From NCBI GenBank assembly GCA_035946625.1, contig DASYZE010000058.1:62001-126000 (forward strand): a stretch of DNA of 64,000 nt, read 5' to 3'. Made by a program: the position numbers and the translations under genes. This document shows positions 41,089-50,534 of this stretch, one piece after another; within the stretch, counting starts at the first letter, position 1; the number at the start of each line of letters is the position of its first letter. Source of the DNA: DASYXZ01 sp035946625. Its GTDB lineage: Bacteria; Acidobacteriota; Terriglobia; UBA7540. The notes beneath the pieces are model-generated. The model saw only the letters and a program-made list of their open reading frames with translations, ran no database searches and was not told where the DNA came from.

Positions 41089-42228
41089 ATGGAAATCACC
41101 GCTAACATTGCGGGCCGTGGACTGGCGCAAGTGACCCTGGGCGACGGCCAAATCGAATCGGTGCGCGATCTGGGCGCGACCGATGGGGAAAAACCGTGGG
41201 TAAGCGCCGGGTTCGTGGACATTCAAATCAACGGCTTTGCCGGAGTCGATTTTTCCGGCGGGGATCTTGACCCTGAAAAAGCCGCCAGCATTCTTCCTGC
41301 GATTTGGCAAACCGGCGTCACCACTTTCTGCCCCACGCTCATCACCAACACCCTGGAGCGCCTGCGTCAAAATTTCCGCACCCTGGAAAGGGCGCGCCAG
41401 CAGGACGCCCGCTTCGCTCAATCCGCGCCTGCCTATCATCTGGAGGGGCCATATCTTTCTCCCGGCGGCGCGCGCGGCGCCCATGACTCTGATCTGATGC
41501 GGAATCCGAATTGGGATGAATGGCAGAGCTTGCAGGAATCGGCGGGGGGGAACATCCGGATTGTGACCCTGGCGCCGGAGTTGCCCGGCGCCTGCGAATT
41601 CATCGAGCGCGCCAGCGCGGCCGGAATCATCATGGCTCTGGGCCACACCGACGCAACGCCGGAGCAGATTCATCGGGCCATTGAATGCGGCGCCCGCCTC
41701 GCCACCCACCTGGGCAACGGCTGCCCGAATTTCATCCATCGCCATCAGAACCCGCTTTGGCCCCAACTGGCGAGCGATGGGCTGATGGTCAGCCTGATCT
41801 GCGACGGCTTCCATCTGCCGCCCGACCTGGTTCGCGTCGTCTTCCGGGCCGCGGGGGTTGAGCGCTGCATCCTGATCACCGACGCCGTCCACGTGGCCCA
41901 GTTGCCACCCGGGCAATACATGATGGTGGGCCGCGAAATCGAGTTGCTGCCCAGTGGACAAGTGGTGACGATGGATCGCCAGTGCATGGCAGGCTCGGCC
42001 TTGAGCATGAACCGCGCCATCCGCGTCTTTCAGGAGTTCGCGGGCGCGAGCCTGGCCGAAGCTCTCCGCGCCGCCACTACCAATCCTGCCCGATTGCTGG
42101 GCCGCGATGCCGCTTGCGCTCGTTTGGAGCCCGGCGAGCCGGCCAACCTGGTAGTCTTCCGGTCCGCGCCCGACGCCCTGAGCATCGAATCCGTGTTCCT
42201 CCGCGGTCGCCAGGTTTTCCCGGGATGA
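41089..42228 (+). CDS. nagA: N-acetylglucosamine-6-phosphate deacetylase
   Basis: A 379-residue amidohydrolase that removes acetate from GlcNAc-6-phosphate. Metal and substrate motifs visible are GFVDIQINGFAGVDF, the YHLEGPYLSPGGARGAHD segment (Glu metal ligand), GHTDATPEQI (His), and ATHLGNGCPNFIHR (His), with catalytic Asp in ILITDAVH. The end ATTNPARLLG matches the family. It sits 117 bases after the symporter gene, suggesting amino-sugar catabolism; nagB is not seen but the SIS-domain protein encoded at 29.4 kb could act in the same pathway (inference). Confidence 0.93.
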   Translation: MEITANIAGRGLAQVTLGDGQIESVRDLGATDGEKPWVSAGFVDIQINGFAGVDFSGGDLDPEKAASILPAIWQTGVTTFCPTLITNTLERLRQNFRTLERARQQDARFAQSAPAYHLEGPYLSPGGARGAHDSDLMRNPNWDEWQSLQESAGGNIRIVTLAPELPGACEFIERASAAGIIMALGHTDATPEQIHRAIECGARLATHLGNGCPNFIHRHQNPLWPQLASDGLMVSLICDGFHLPPDLVRVVFRAAGVERCILITDAVHVAQLPPGQYMMVGREIELLPSGQVVTMDRQCMAGSALSMNRAIRVFQEFAGASLAEALRAATTNPARLLGRDAACARLEPGEPANLVVFRSAPDALSIESVFLRGRQVFPG

Positions 42229-42266
42229 CTCTTCTCGGGAGCTCCCGCAGGCCGAAGAAAAATAGC

Positions 42267-42387
42267 GTAGAGCCGCCCCTAAGGGCGGCATCTTGGATGG
42301 CAGGATGCCGATCACGCCGATGGCCGGACCGGCATCCTGTTTTCAGCCATTTACCAGTGAATATGCCATCCTAAAGGGCGGCTCTAC
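42267..42387. mobile_element. 121-bp MITE-like element
   Basis: GTAGAGCCGCCC at the left end (from 42267) and its reverse complement at the right end (to 42387) form an imperfect inverted repeat of about 25 bp. There is no coding content. It sits directly after nagA. Confidence 0.5.
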
Positions 42388-42439
42388 ATCATTTTTCAAC
42401 ATCTTGTTAGGCTTTAAAACCGCTGAAAGACCGCTAACT

Positions 42440-42667
42440 GGCTGATGAAAAATGTCATTCTGAGGAGCCGAAGGCGAAGAAGAATCTCGCCGTGTCTTTG
42501 TTTTCAGTGCGAGATTCCTCGCTTCGCTCTGCGGAAAGTCGATGCGTAACTCTTTTGGATTCAACGAAGCGTCTCTGGGCAGGAGCGACGACTTTCTGCT
42601 CATCATGGGCAGCCCTGCGGCTGTCAATGCTCGGAATGACAGTGCGCGGAAGCACTTTTCATCAGCC
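42440..42667. mobile_element. 228-bp MITE-like element with 12-bp inverted ends
   Basis: GGCTGATGAAAA at 42440-42451 is exactly inverted at 42656-42667. GTCATTC (42454-42460) is matched by GAATGAC near the right end. Inside are 'AAGAATCTCGCC' and 'GCGAGATTCCTCGCTTCG' blocks typical of interspersed bacterial repeats that carry GTCATTC..GAAGAATCT. No protein is encoded. Confidence 0.6.
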
Positions 42668-42698
42668 TGCTAAAGCTCTTGGCTGAAACTGGAGCGAC

Positions 42699-42738
42699 AA
42701 AAAAACCGGGCAATGCGCCCTGATGGCGGACTGCCCGG
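42699..42738 (-). terminator. intrinsic terminator of the TonB-dependent receptor gene
   Basis: On the minus strand CCGGGCA (42738-42732) pairs with TGCCCGG (42712-42706) and is followed by seven T residues, 20 bases after the receptor stop. Confidence 0.85.
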
Positions 42739-42757
42739 CGAGATTAAAAGGAGAAGG

Positions 42758-45700
42758 TTACCATTCAAACCGTACGCCAAGCTGGCCGACGCGCGGAGTT
42801 CCGCCCACACTGGTCACGTCGCCAAAGTATTTGCTGCCGAGACTGGTGTTGGGGTTGTCAAAGTAATGGCGGTTGAACACGTTGAAGAACTCGCCGCGAA
42901 GTTGCAGCTTCATGCGTTCCTTGATCCTGAAGTCTTTGTAGAGCGCCAAATTTTCGTTGGCGGTGGCAAAGGTGTTCAGGCCGGCCACATAAGGCCCGGA
43001 GTTTCCGAACTGGCCGTAGTCAGGATTGCTGAAACCGGCGGGGCTGAAGTAGAGGTTTCCGGGATCGGACAAATTGCTGGGGTTGAATTTGGAGCCGTTG
43101 AACTGGCGGCTAAGGTTGGCTCCGGGGGCCAGGTTCGAATAAATCGCTGACGACAACCCCGGATAGTAATTGGTGGAGTAGACCGACAGTGGCGTGCCGG
43201 TGCTGTAATAAACCGTCGAGCCCAGCGTCCAGCCACTGACCAGGCCGTTGAGCCAGCGGTTTTGGCCGGAGACGAAGCGGCGGCCCTGGCCGAAAGGCAG
43301 AGTGTAGAGAACGTAGCCTTTCACGATGCTCTGATTGTAAGGCTGGATGTAATTGGCATCCCAACTGAGATCGGAGAGGTTCTGGATATCCGTCCAGGAG
43401 CCCCAGCTTTCCTGGAAGTTGCTGTTGGTGGTGGCGCGCTGATGAGCGAAAGTATAGCTCATGTCGGTGGTCAACCCATGGGAAGAGCGGTGGGTCAGTT
43501 CGACTTGCAGGGAATCGTACTGCGAGCGCCCCACCGGCGAGCCGACGTAGAAAAGCTGATCGAAGTTGCCGGAAATCTGGGGAAAGGGGGACAGGGTGGC
43601 AAAATTATAGTTGGCATAGCCTCCCACCCAATTCCACTCCGTGCCGGCGGTGAGCATGTTGGTGTAACCCGGGAGCGGCCCCTGGTCCTGCTGCAATGAC
43701 CCATCGTGCAGGTGGGTGCCGCGCGTCCCCAGATAGTTTACGGAGAGACGAGTGTCATTGGTGAGTTCAAACTCCAGCCCGCCATTCACCTGGTTGACAA
43801 TGCCGGGCAGCAGCGATTTGGGGCTGATGGTGACCATGGTCCAATTGAGGTAATTGGGATCCAAAGTACCGCTGATCGATTGGCCGGGATAGCCGCTGTC
43901 CCAGTTGAAGACCGGGGTGAAGTCGGAGTTCTGCGGAACCTGGTTGGTGGGGAAGTAGCCGGGGGCGAAGCCGTAAGGCACGCCATTCCAATAGTCGGTG
44001 CCGATGGGCACATAGAAGAGGGAATAAGCGGCGCGGGCAACGATCCGGTTCTTGATCTTGTAGGCGAATCCGAAGTGAGGGGCAAAGTCCACCCAGCGGG
44101 TGGAACCCTCGTAGCTCTGGCCGCCGCTGGAGAGATAGGCGACCTGGCCGGGCTCTCCGGTGGTGGGGTTGACGTAGGAGGTGTCGAAGTTCGCCCAGTG
44201 CCCGTACTTCTCATGGAAGGGATAAGTCTGGTTCCAGTTCAGGCCCAGGTTGAGGGTCAACCTGGTATTGAACCGGAAGCTGTCTTCGGCAAAAAGGGAT
44301 GTCGATTTCCTGCGGCCATAGAGGTCATAGGGGGTGCCCATGGAGGCGCTGGAAACATCGCCGAGGAGGAAACTGGCGAAGCCGAATCCGACCTGGCTCG
44401 AATAGGGAGCCATAGGCGCGCCGGTTTGGGCGTTGCTGTAGTTGAAGTTCAAGGTGCCGTTGGCGCCGTGGCTGTTGATTTCGAAGGCGCGAAACTCGCC
44501 GCCGAAGCGCAGCGTGTGCCGTCCCTTGATCCAAGTGAAGGTATCATCATAGATGAAATTGTTATCCAGGTAATAGCCAAGCGAATTGTAGCCGATGGGG
44601 CTTTCGAAGATTCCGTTGATTGTTTTCCCGAAATCGATGGAGGGAAAGTTTCCCGCCCCGGTGTTTCCGAAACCCAGAACGGAGGGCCAATTGCCGCCGG
44701 CGGCCGTGGCGGTGCTGGGGTTCTTGAAGTATTCGTAGGTGAAGGCGGCGACGTTGAGCAGGCTGGGGGAGAAGGTATAGGTGTCGCTGAGGCGATACTT
44801 CGCGTCGCTGATCTTCTGCATTCGGGAGCGGGCCAGCGGCCCGCCGTTGGGATCCTGCGGGTCCCAAACCCCGCCCGAGTCAACCAGAATGCGCGGCCGC
44901 TGGGCATAAATGAAGGAACCGGCGAGCCGGTTTCTCTCCGAGAGGTTGTGGTCCATTTTAAGGCTGAACTGGGTTTGGTGGAACCAGGGGTTGTTGCTGG
45001 CGGTCAGGGGGTCATTGTTAATAAGCCCGGAACCCAAAGGCGCGTAGTCCTTTTGATACAACCCGATTATCTGCCGGGAGACTTTGCTGAAGCGGTTCTG
45101 GGGGATGACGTTATTGGGAAAGACCAGGTTCGTGGTCGGGTCGATGATCGCACCCTTATCAATGGGGTTGCCGCCGGCATCGGTGCCCAACTGGGTGGTT
45201 TTATCCAGCAGCGCGCCAAAGTTACCGGCCAGGAAATCGGGGGTGGGCACGGTTTGACTGTAGGAACCCAGGGTGTAATCGGATTTACGATACTGCTCGA
45301 AAGCGGCGAAGAAGAAGGTCTTGTTCTTTTTGATCGGCCCGCCGCCGCTGAAAGCATAATCGTTGTGGCGGCTGCGCGGTTTGGCGTAATCCGAGGCCTG
45401 GCTGGGGTGGGCGGCCGCTTCGTAGTTGTTCATCCAGGAGTTGGCATTCAACGCCTCGTTCTGGAGGAAATAAACGGCGCTGCCGTGAAATTGGTTGGTG
45501 CCGGACTTGAGGTTGAAGGAGAAAGTGCCGCCGGCCGTGTACATGGCGGCCGCGCCGCTCATGCCGCCGGTATCGACGCGGAATTCCTCCACCGCCTCCA
45601 TGGGAGGTTCGCTCTCCAGCACCTGGCCGGTCTCAGACTCCTGCGCCAGCGTGCCGTCAATCAGCACTTCATTGCTGAAGGCCTGACCGCCGGCGATGTA

Positions 45701-46216
45701 AGTGGTCCAACTGTTGCCCTCCACGCCGGGAGTGGTGGCGAAAGCAAAAGCCATAATGTCGCGGCCGCCGCTGATGGAGAGGGGCAGGGCGCGGAAGGCG
45801 TTCAAGGTCACCGTCGAGCCCGTGTCGTTGGTCTGACTTTGCAGAATGGGGGCGGACGCCGTAACCTCGACGGTCTGCGAGACCGTCGCGACTTTCAAGC
45901 TCATATTTATTTCCGCCACCTGACTGATGGTCAAAGTGACGCTGCTTCGCACCACGGATTCAAAGCCCGACTTGGTGAACAAGATGCTGTACTGCCCAAC
46001 CTGGAGATTGGGCACCTGGTACAGTCCGACGTCGTTGGTGATTCCGTTGGTTTGAACTTTGGTTTCAATGTTGGTTGCCGTGACGCTCACCCCGGGAATG
46101 ACAGCGCCGCTGGAGTCCGTCACGGTGCCTAAGATGGTGGCTCGATCCTGCTGCGCCATTAAGGCCGCAGCGAAGATCAATTGCAGGGAAAAGACGATCA
46201 GAATAACTCGCTTCAT
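42758..46216 (-). CDS. TonB-dependent receptor with carboxypeptidase-regulatory-like domain (Oar-like)
   Basis: A 1152-residue outer-membrane protein. Residues 1-22 are a signal peptide ending AALMAQ. Residues about 25-105 form a CarboxypepD_reg-like domain (ATILGTVTDSSGAVIPGVSV). A plug-like region follows (about 120-230), then a long beta-barrel rich in aromatic residues, ending RVGQLGVRFEW with a C-terminal aromatic residue. Such large receptors are abundant in Acidobacteriota and import or bind glycans and other large substrates with TonB energy. The adjacent divergent beta-helix protein and GH42 genes suggest a plant-polysaccharide role (inference). Confidence 0.92.
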   Translation of the reverse strand: MKRVILIVFSLQLIFAAALMAQQDRATILGTVTDSSGAVIPGVSVTATNIETKVQTNGITNDVGLYQVPNLQVGQYSILFTKSGFESVVRSSVTLTISQVAEINMSLKVATVSQTVEVTASAPILQSQTNDTGSTVTLNAFRALPLSISGGRDIMAFAFATTPGVEGNSWTTYIAGGQAFSNEVLIDGTLAQESETGQVLESEPPMEAVEEFRVDTGGMSGAAAMYTAGGTFSFNLKSGTNQFHGSAVYFLQNEALNANSWMNNYEAAAHPSQASDYAKPRSRHNDYAFSGGGPIKKNKTFFFAAFEQYRKSDYTLGSYSQTVPTPDFLAGNFGALLDKTTQLGTDAGGNPIDKGAIIDPTTNLVFPNNVIPQNRFSKVSRQIIGLYQKDYAPLGSGLINNDPLTASNNPWFHQTQFSLKMDHNLSERNRLAGSFIYAQRPRILVDSGGVWDPQDPNGGPLARSRMQKISDAKYRLSDTYTFSPSLLNVAAFTYEYFKNPSTATAAGGNWPSVLGFGNTGAGNFPSIDFGKTINGIFESPIGYNSLGYYLDNNFIYDDTFTWIKGRHTLRFGGEFRAFEINSHGANGTLNFNYSNAQTGAPMAPYSSQVGFGFASFLLGDVSSASMGTPYDLYGRRKSTSLFAEDSFRFNTRLTLNLGLNWNQTYPFHEKYGHWANFDTSYVNPTTGEPGQVAYLSSGGQSYEGSTRWVDFAPHFGFAYKIKNRIVARAAYSLFYVPIGTDYWNGVPYGFAPGYFPTNQVPQNSDFTPVFNWDSGYPGQSISGTLDPNYLNWTMVTISPKSLLPGIVNQVNGGLEFELTNDTRLSVNYLGTRGTHLHDGSLQQDQGPLPGYTNMLTAGTEWNWVGGYANYNFATLSPFPQISGNFDQLFYVGSPVGRSQYDSLQVELTHRSSHGLTTDMSYTFAHQRATTNSNFQESWGSWTDIQNLSDLSWDANYIQPYNQSIVKGYVLYTLPFGQGRRFVSGQNRWLNGLVSGWTLGSTVYYSTGTPLSVYSTNYYPGLSSAIYSNLAPGANLSRQFNGSKFNPSNLSDPGNLYFSPAGFSNPDYGQFGNSGPYVAGLNTFATANENLALYKDFRIKERMKLQLRGEFFNVFNRHYFDNPNTSLGSKYFGDVTSVGGTPRVGQLGVRFEW

Positions 46217-46589
46217 TTAGCTTCCTCCTGATTCGTGTCCCGACGCCCGGAAGAATAGTTTTGAATAGAATGGGGTTGAGGATTGGGTGCACTCCGCAAT
46301 CCGCTCCCCGCACGGTGTTCCTGAAGAGGCTTCGCCATGGTCTGGCTCTCCCGCCGCTTGCCGGGGGGTTCCGCCATGGGCGACGCGACATTTCACAAAC
46401 TGTCTGAATTTGATATCACTGTGGCTGCGGGGTGGCAGTGACAGGTGTCACGGGCAAGTGTGAGGAGGCGCACAGCCACTTGTGCGGAAACGGAACTAGA
46501 GTTCTTTCAATCGAAAAGACGGCGCCGCTGCTTTATCCGGATTGTCCCAAAGACGCGAAAAACCCGGGGGACCAGATGATCGAGGCCGA
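46217..46589. other. divergent intergenic region
   Basis: This 373-base gap separates the divergent receptor and beta-helix genes and should hold both promoters. The only motif I can name is the short palindrome GTGAC-AGGT-GTCAC at 46438-46451. No gene is seen. Confidence 0.4.
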
Positions 46590-48206
46590 ATGGATATGCC
46601 AACCCAACACTTTTCAAAACAAATAGTTGTGACCGCTTTGACGATGGTGGCAGCGCTCGCCCCGGCGATGGCGCTTGCCGCTGCGCCGGGCCTTCAGCCA
46701 CAGAACAAACCAACGACCTACTACGTCGATTCGGTGCAGGGCAACGATGGGAATGCCGGCACTGCCCCGGGGGCGGCGTGGAAAAGCCTGGAGAAAGTGA
46801 ACGCCACAACTTTTCTTCCCGGAGACCGCATTCTACTGAAGTCGGGGTCGATGTGGAAAGGACAGCTCTGGCCCAAAGGTTCGGGCGCGGAGGGGAAGCC
46901 CATCACCGTGGACATGTATGGCGGGGGAGTGAGGCCCGTCATCCAGGGGGCAGGCCTGGCGGAAGACGCGGTGTTGCTGAAAAACCAGGAGTATTGGGAA
47001 ATTCAAAACCTGGAAATTACCAACACCGGAAACACAGCCGCCACGCGCCGCGGCGTACACGTCGCGGTGGAGAATTTTGGGGAGGCGCATCACATTTATA
47101 TTCGTTCGCTGGTGATCCACGACGTCAACGGCTCGGACAAGGTGAAACAGAACGGGGGAATCAATTACACCTGCGCCGGGGAACAGAAGCCCAGCCGCTT
47201 GGTGGACCTGCGCATTGAGAACAACGAAATCTATCACGTGGACCGCAGCGGCATTTTTGGCTGGTCGGACCGTTGGGAGCGGACCAAGTGGTATCCCAGC
47301 TTGCAGGTGGCGATTCGCGGAAATATTCTGCACGATATCGGCGGCGATGGGATTGTGGTGGTGGCCACGGACGGCGCGGTGGTGGAACACAATACGGTGG
47401 GGCGCGCCAACCAGCGCTCCGAGGGCTACAACGTGGCCATCTGGCCGTGGAGCGCGGACGACACCGTGATCCAGTACAACGAAGCCTACGGCACCAAGGG
47501 CCAGCGCGACGGGGAGGGATTTGATTCCGACTGGAATAGCCGGAACACGGTCATCCAGTACAATTACAGCCACGATAACGATGGCGGGTTTCTGTTGATT
47601 TGCAACGATGGCAGCGAAAAGCCGGAGGTGAGCGCGGGAAATACGGGCACCGTCATCCGCTACAACATCAGCGTGAACGACCGCACGCGCGGCATCAATA
47701 TGGCCGGTCCGGTGAAGAACAGCTTGATTTACAACAACACGATATACGTGGGCGAAGATCACCGGGTCGATCTGCTGCAACACACGGACTGGCACGGGTG
47801 GGCCACGGGAACATATCTCTACAACAATATTTTCTATGTGGCAGGGGAAGGCGAGTTTTCCTATGGCGTGGCGCGGGCCGAGGATGGAGCTTATCACGTC
47901 GAACCGGGATACGGATCGAGCAAGGACAATGTGTTTGATTCGAACATTTACTATGGCCATGTGGCGGCGGCTGATGATCCGCACGCGATCACCGCCGATC
48001 CCAATCTCGTAGCGCCGGGCACGGAGGGATTTGGCCGATCCGCTTTGGCGAGATATCATTTGCGGCCGGGTTCGCCGGCGGTGGGGACGGGCAAAATGAT
48101 CGAGGCAAACGGCGGGAAGGATTTTTGGGGGAGGTCCGTGCCATCCTGCGGCAAGACGGACCGTGGCGCGTCGCAAGCGAACCATTGTGGCGGCGGGGAG
48201 CAATGA
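46590..48206 (+). CDS. secreted right-handed beta-helix protein (pectate-lyase-like)
   Basis: A 538-residue exported protein (signal peptide ending AMALAAAPG). Residues about 50-130 hold YYVDSVQGNDGNAGTAPGAAWKSLEKVN, the opening of DUF1565/pectate-lyase-3-like beta-helix proteins. Repeated strand-turn units with Asn ladders follow (IRNN-type 'LRIENNEIYHV', 'VIQYNYSHDNDGGF', 'NSLIYNNTIYVG'). Catalytic residues cannot be assigned by eye, so lyase, hydrolase or glycan-binding roles are all open. ATG at 46596 is an alternative start. GH42 follows 39 bases later, so the two are probably an operon. Confidence 0.8.
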   Translation: MDMPTQHFSKQIVVTALTMVAALAPAMALAAAPGLQPQNKPTTYYVDSVQGNDGNAGTAPGAAWKSLEKVNATTFLPGDRILLKSGSMWKGQLWPKGSGAEGKPITVDMYGGGVRPVIQGAGLAEDAVLLKNQEYWEIQNLEITNTGNTAATRRGVHVAVENFGEAHHIYIRSLVIHDVNGSDKVKQNGGINYTCAGEQKPSRLVDLRIENNEIYHVDRSGIFGWSDRWERTKWYPSLQVAIRGNILHDIGGDGIVVVATDGAVVEHNTVGRANQRSEGYNVAIWPWSADDTVIQYNEAYGTKGQRDGEGFDSDWNSRNTVIQYNYSHDNDGGFLLICNDGSEKPEVSAGNTGTVIRYNISVNDRTRGINMAGPVKNSLIYNNTIYVGEDHRVDLLQHTDWHGWATGTYLYNNIFYVAGEGEFSYGVARAEDGAYHVEPGYGSSKDNVFDSNIYYGHVAAADDPHAITADPNLVAPGTEGFGRSALARYHLRPGSPAVGTGKMIEANGGKDFWGRSVPSCGKTDRGASQANHCGGGEQ

Positions 48207-48245
48207 CTCAGGTTTGATGGCAAAAAGAACTGGGAGGGATTGTTC

Positions 48246-50405
48246 ATGAGAACTCGCGATTTGTGCCAGGGAAAACACTCGACGGATTTAAGACAAGGAT
48301 TTTCGAGCCTCCAGGTTCATAGTTTGGCCGTGGTGGCTGTGTGCGTTTTGTGGGCCGCAGGTTTCAGCGCCCGGGCGGGAGGGGCCGAGCCGTTCCACGC
48401 CAATCAAATGGACACGGTGCTCTACGGCGCCGCCTATTATCCCGAATACATGCCCTACGACCGGCTGGACAAAGATGTGCAGTTGATGCACGAGGCCGGC
48501 CTCAGCGTGGTGCGCATCGGAGAATCGAGTTGGGGGCTGTGGGAGCCGCAGGACGGCAAGTTTGAATTTGCGTGGATGGATCGGGTGGTGGACAAGCTGA
48601 ACGCGGCGGGCATTAAGATAATTATGGGGACGCCGACGTATTCCATTCCCGCGTGGATGTACAAAGAGCACCCGGAGATCATGGTGCGGCGCCTGGGCGG
48701 ACAAAAGATTGGCTACGGGCTGCGGCAGAACTTCGACATCTCCAATCCCACCTACCGTTTTTACTGCGAGCGGGTGATTCGAAAAATCCTGGAACACTAC
48801 AAGGACAATCCGGGCGTGATTGGATACCAGATTGACAACGAGACCTCATCCTACGGCGCCGCCAATCATGACGTGCAGGTTGGATTTGAGAATTACCTGA
48901 AGGCGAAATTCAAAACTGTTGATGTACTGAATCGGATTTGGGGGCTCAATTACTGGGGACAGCGGCTGAACGATTGGTCGGAACTGCCGCCCCGCGATGG
49001 CATTATCAATCCGGGATGGAAGCTGGAGTGGGAACGATACTCGCAATGGCTGACCACGGACTTTTTGGCCTGGCAGGCGGGGATCGTGAACGAATACAAG
49101 CGCCCGGACCAATTCATCACCCAGGATTTTGCCGGGCCGCCGCGCCCGGAAGTGAATGAACGGGCGGTTTCGAAAAGCCTCGACATCGCCGCGGCCAATC
49201 CCTATCACGGCACGCAGGACCAGTATGACGGTGAGGCCACTTCCTTCGCCGGGGACTACACCCGCTCGTTGAAGCGGACCAATTACCTGGTTACGGAAAC
49301 CAACGCGGAATCGATTGGATGGGGTTCGAAGGGCCAGTTCCCGCCCTACGACGGCCAGTTGCGTCTGGACGTTTACACGCACGCCTCGTCCGGCGCCAAC
49401 ATGGTGGAGTACTGGCACTGGCATTCCATCCATTACGGCCAGGAGACCTATTGGAAAGGCGTGCTGGGACACGACCTGGAACCCGGACGCGCTTACGCCG
49501 AGGTGAGCCGCACGGCCCACGAGCTGCAGAAAATCGGGCCGGAGATTGTCGATTTCCAGCGCCGGAATCAGGTGGCCATTCTTTACAGTGACGACTCGCA
49601 CTACGGCATCGAATTCATGAAGTTCAGCGACCACCAGAACTACCGCACCATCCTGCGGCAGATGTACAGCGCGCTCTACCGTGCCAACATCGGGGTGGAT
49701 TTTGTTTTCCCGGAGGACACGAACTACTCCCAGTACAAAATGATTGTGGTGCCGCCGCTCTATATAGCCAGTGATGAGACGCTGAACCAGCTGGTGGAAT
49801 TCGTGCGCGCGGGCGGCCACTTGGTGATGGCCTTCAAGAGCGGCTTCTGCAATGAGTACTCGACCGTGCGCTGGCAAATGGCCCCCGGCCCGTTGCGCCA
49901 GGCGGCGGGATTTCATTACCAGGAATTCTCGAATTTGGTAAAGCCTTTGGAGTTGAAAGGCGATCCGTTTCACGTGGGCGCGGATAATAATGTTTCCGAC
50001 TGGGCGGAATTCCTGATTCCCGACACCGCCAAGGCGCTCGCCTATTACGATCATCCCTTCTTCGGCAAGTATCCTGCCCTCACGCAAAATAACTTTGGCA
50101 AAGGGACGCTGACCTATGAGGGTACGGTGCTCAGCGACAAATTGCAGTCGGCGGTTCTGCTGGGCGTTCTCGAAAAGGCGGGACTCACCGGCCCGGACCA
50201 GGCTTTGCCGCCTTCGGTGCGCGTGAAACACGGCGTGAATCGCCAGGGGCGAACGCTCCACTATTACCTGAATTATTCCGGCGACCCGCAAACGCTGACT
50301 TACACCTATGCCGCCGGCAGCAACCTGCTCACCCAAAACGCCGTGGGCAAAGGGCAAACAATCACACTCCAGCCGTGGGATTTGGCGATTGTGGAAGAGA
50401 AATAA
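48246..50405 (+). CDS. secreted GH42 beta-galactosidase
   Basis: A 719-residue glycosidase with an N-terminal signal segment (hydrophobic VHSLAVVAVCVLWAAGFSARA). The GH42 TIM barrel begins with YGAAYYPEYMP, and has QNFDISNPTYRFYCERV. The acid/base Glu is residue 199 in YQIDNETSS and the nucleophile Glu is residue 351 in LVTETNAES. The trimerisation/beta-galactosidase middle domain and a small beta C-terminal domain follow. It should release galactose (or arabinopyranose) from oligosaccharides in the periplasm or outside. GGGAGGG lies seven bases before the ATG. Confidence 0.93.
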   Translation: MRTRDLCQGKHSTDLRQGFSSLQVHSLAVVAVCVLWAAGFSARAGGAEPFHANQMDTVLYGAAYYPEYMPYDRLDKDVQLMHEAGLSVVRIGESSWGLWEPQDGKFEFAWMDRVVDKLNAAGIKIIMGTPTYSIPAWMYKEHPEIMVRRLGGQKIGYGLRQNFDISNPTYRFYCERVIRKILEHYKDNPGVIGYQIDNETSSYGAANHDVQVGFENYLKAKFKTVDVLNRIWGLNYWGQRLNDWSELPPRDGIINPGWKLEWERYSQWLTTDFLAWQAGIVNEYKRPDQFITQDFAGPPRPEVNERAVSKSLDIAAANPYHGTQDQYDGEATSFAGDYTRSLKRTNYLVTETNAESIGWGSKGQFPPYDGQLRLDVYTHASSGANMVEYWHWHSIHYGQETYWKGVLGHDLEPGRAYAEVSRTAHELQKIGPEIVDFQRRNQVAILYSDDSHYGIEFMKFSDHQNYRTILRQMYSALYRANIGVDFVFPEDTNYSQYKMIVVPPLYIASDETLNQLVEFVRAGGHLVMAFKSGFCNEYSTVRWQMAPGPLRQAAGFHYQEFSNLVKPLELKGDPFHVGADNNVSDWAEFLIPDTAKALAYYDHPFFGKYPALTQNNFGKGTLTYEGTVLSDKLQSAVLLGVLEKAGLTGPDQALPPSVRVKHGVNRQGRTLHYYLNYSGDPQTLTYTYAAGSNLLTQNAVGKGQTITLQPWDLAIVEEK

Positions 50406-50455
50406 GGTGGTTGATTACGACCACCCTGGCCTGGTAGCGGCGGGTTTGGCCCGCC
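50406..50455 (+). terminator. two hairpins after GH42
   Basis: GGTGGT/ACCACC (50406-50411 with 50420-50425) and GGCGGG/CCCGCC (50439-50444 with 50450-50455) follow the GH42 stop. Neither has a T tract, so they may be REP-like rather than intrinsic terminators. Confidence 0.4.
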
Positions 50456-50534
50456 ACCAACACATAGATGGTGGCAAAAAGTGGCGGCGTAAAGCCGCGT
50501 CTACAGTTCGATTACAGTGCTAATTGCGGAGCGC

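Noticed and set aside
40960..42315. 451-codon minus-strand frame antisense to nagA
   Set aside because: nagA on the plus strand has all metal-binding motifs; the antisense frame has none.
43706..46132. Long plus-strand open frame of about 800 codons
   Set aside because: It lies wholly antisense to the TonB-dependent receptor gene, has no domain pattern and arises from the codon bias of the true gene.
46833..48278. Long minus-strand open frame antisense to the beta-helix gene
   Set aside because: It has no family resemblance; the plus strand has a signal peptide and clear beta-helix repeats.
48846..50357. 503-codon minus-strand frame antisense to GH42
   Set aside because: It is a shadow of the GH42 gene, which has both catalytic Glu motifs.
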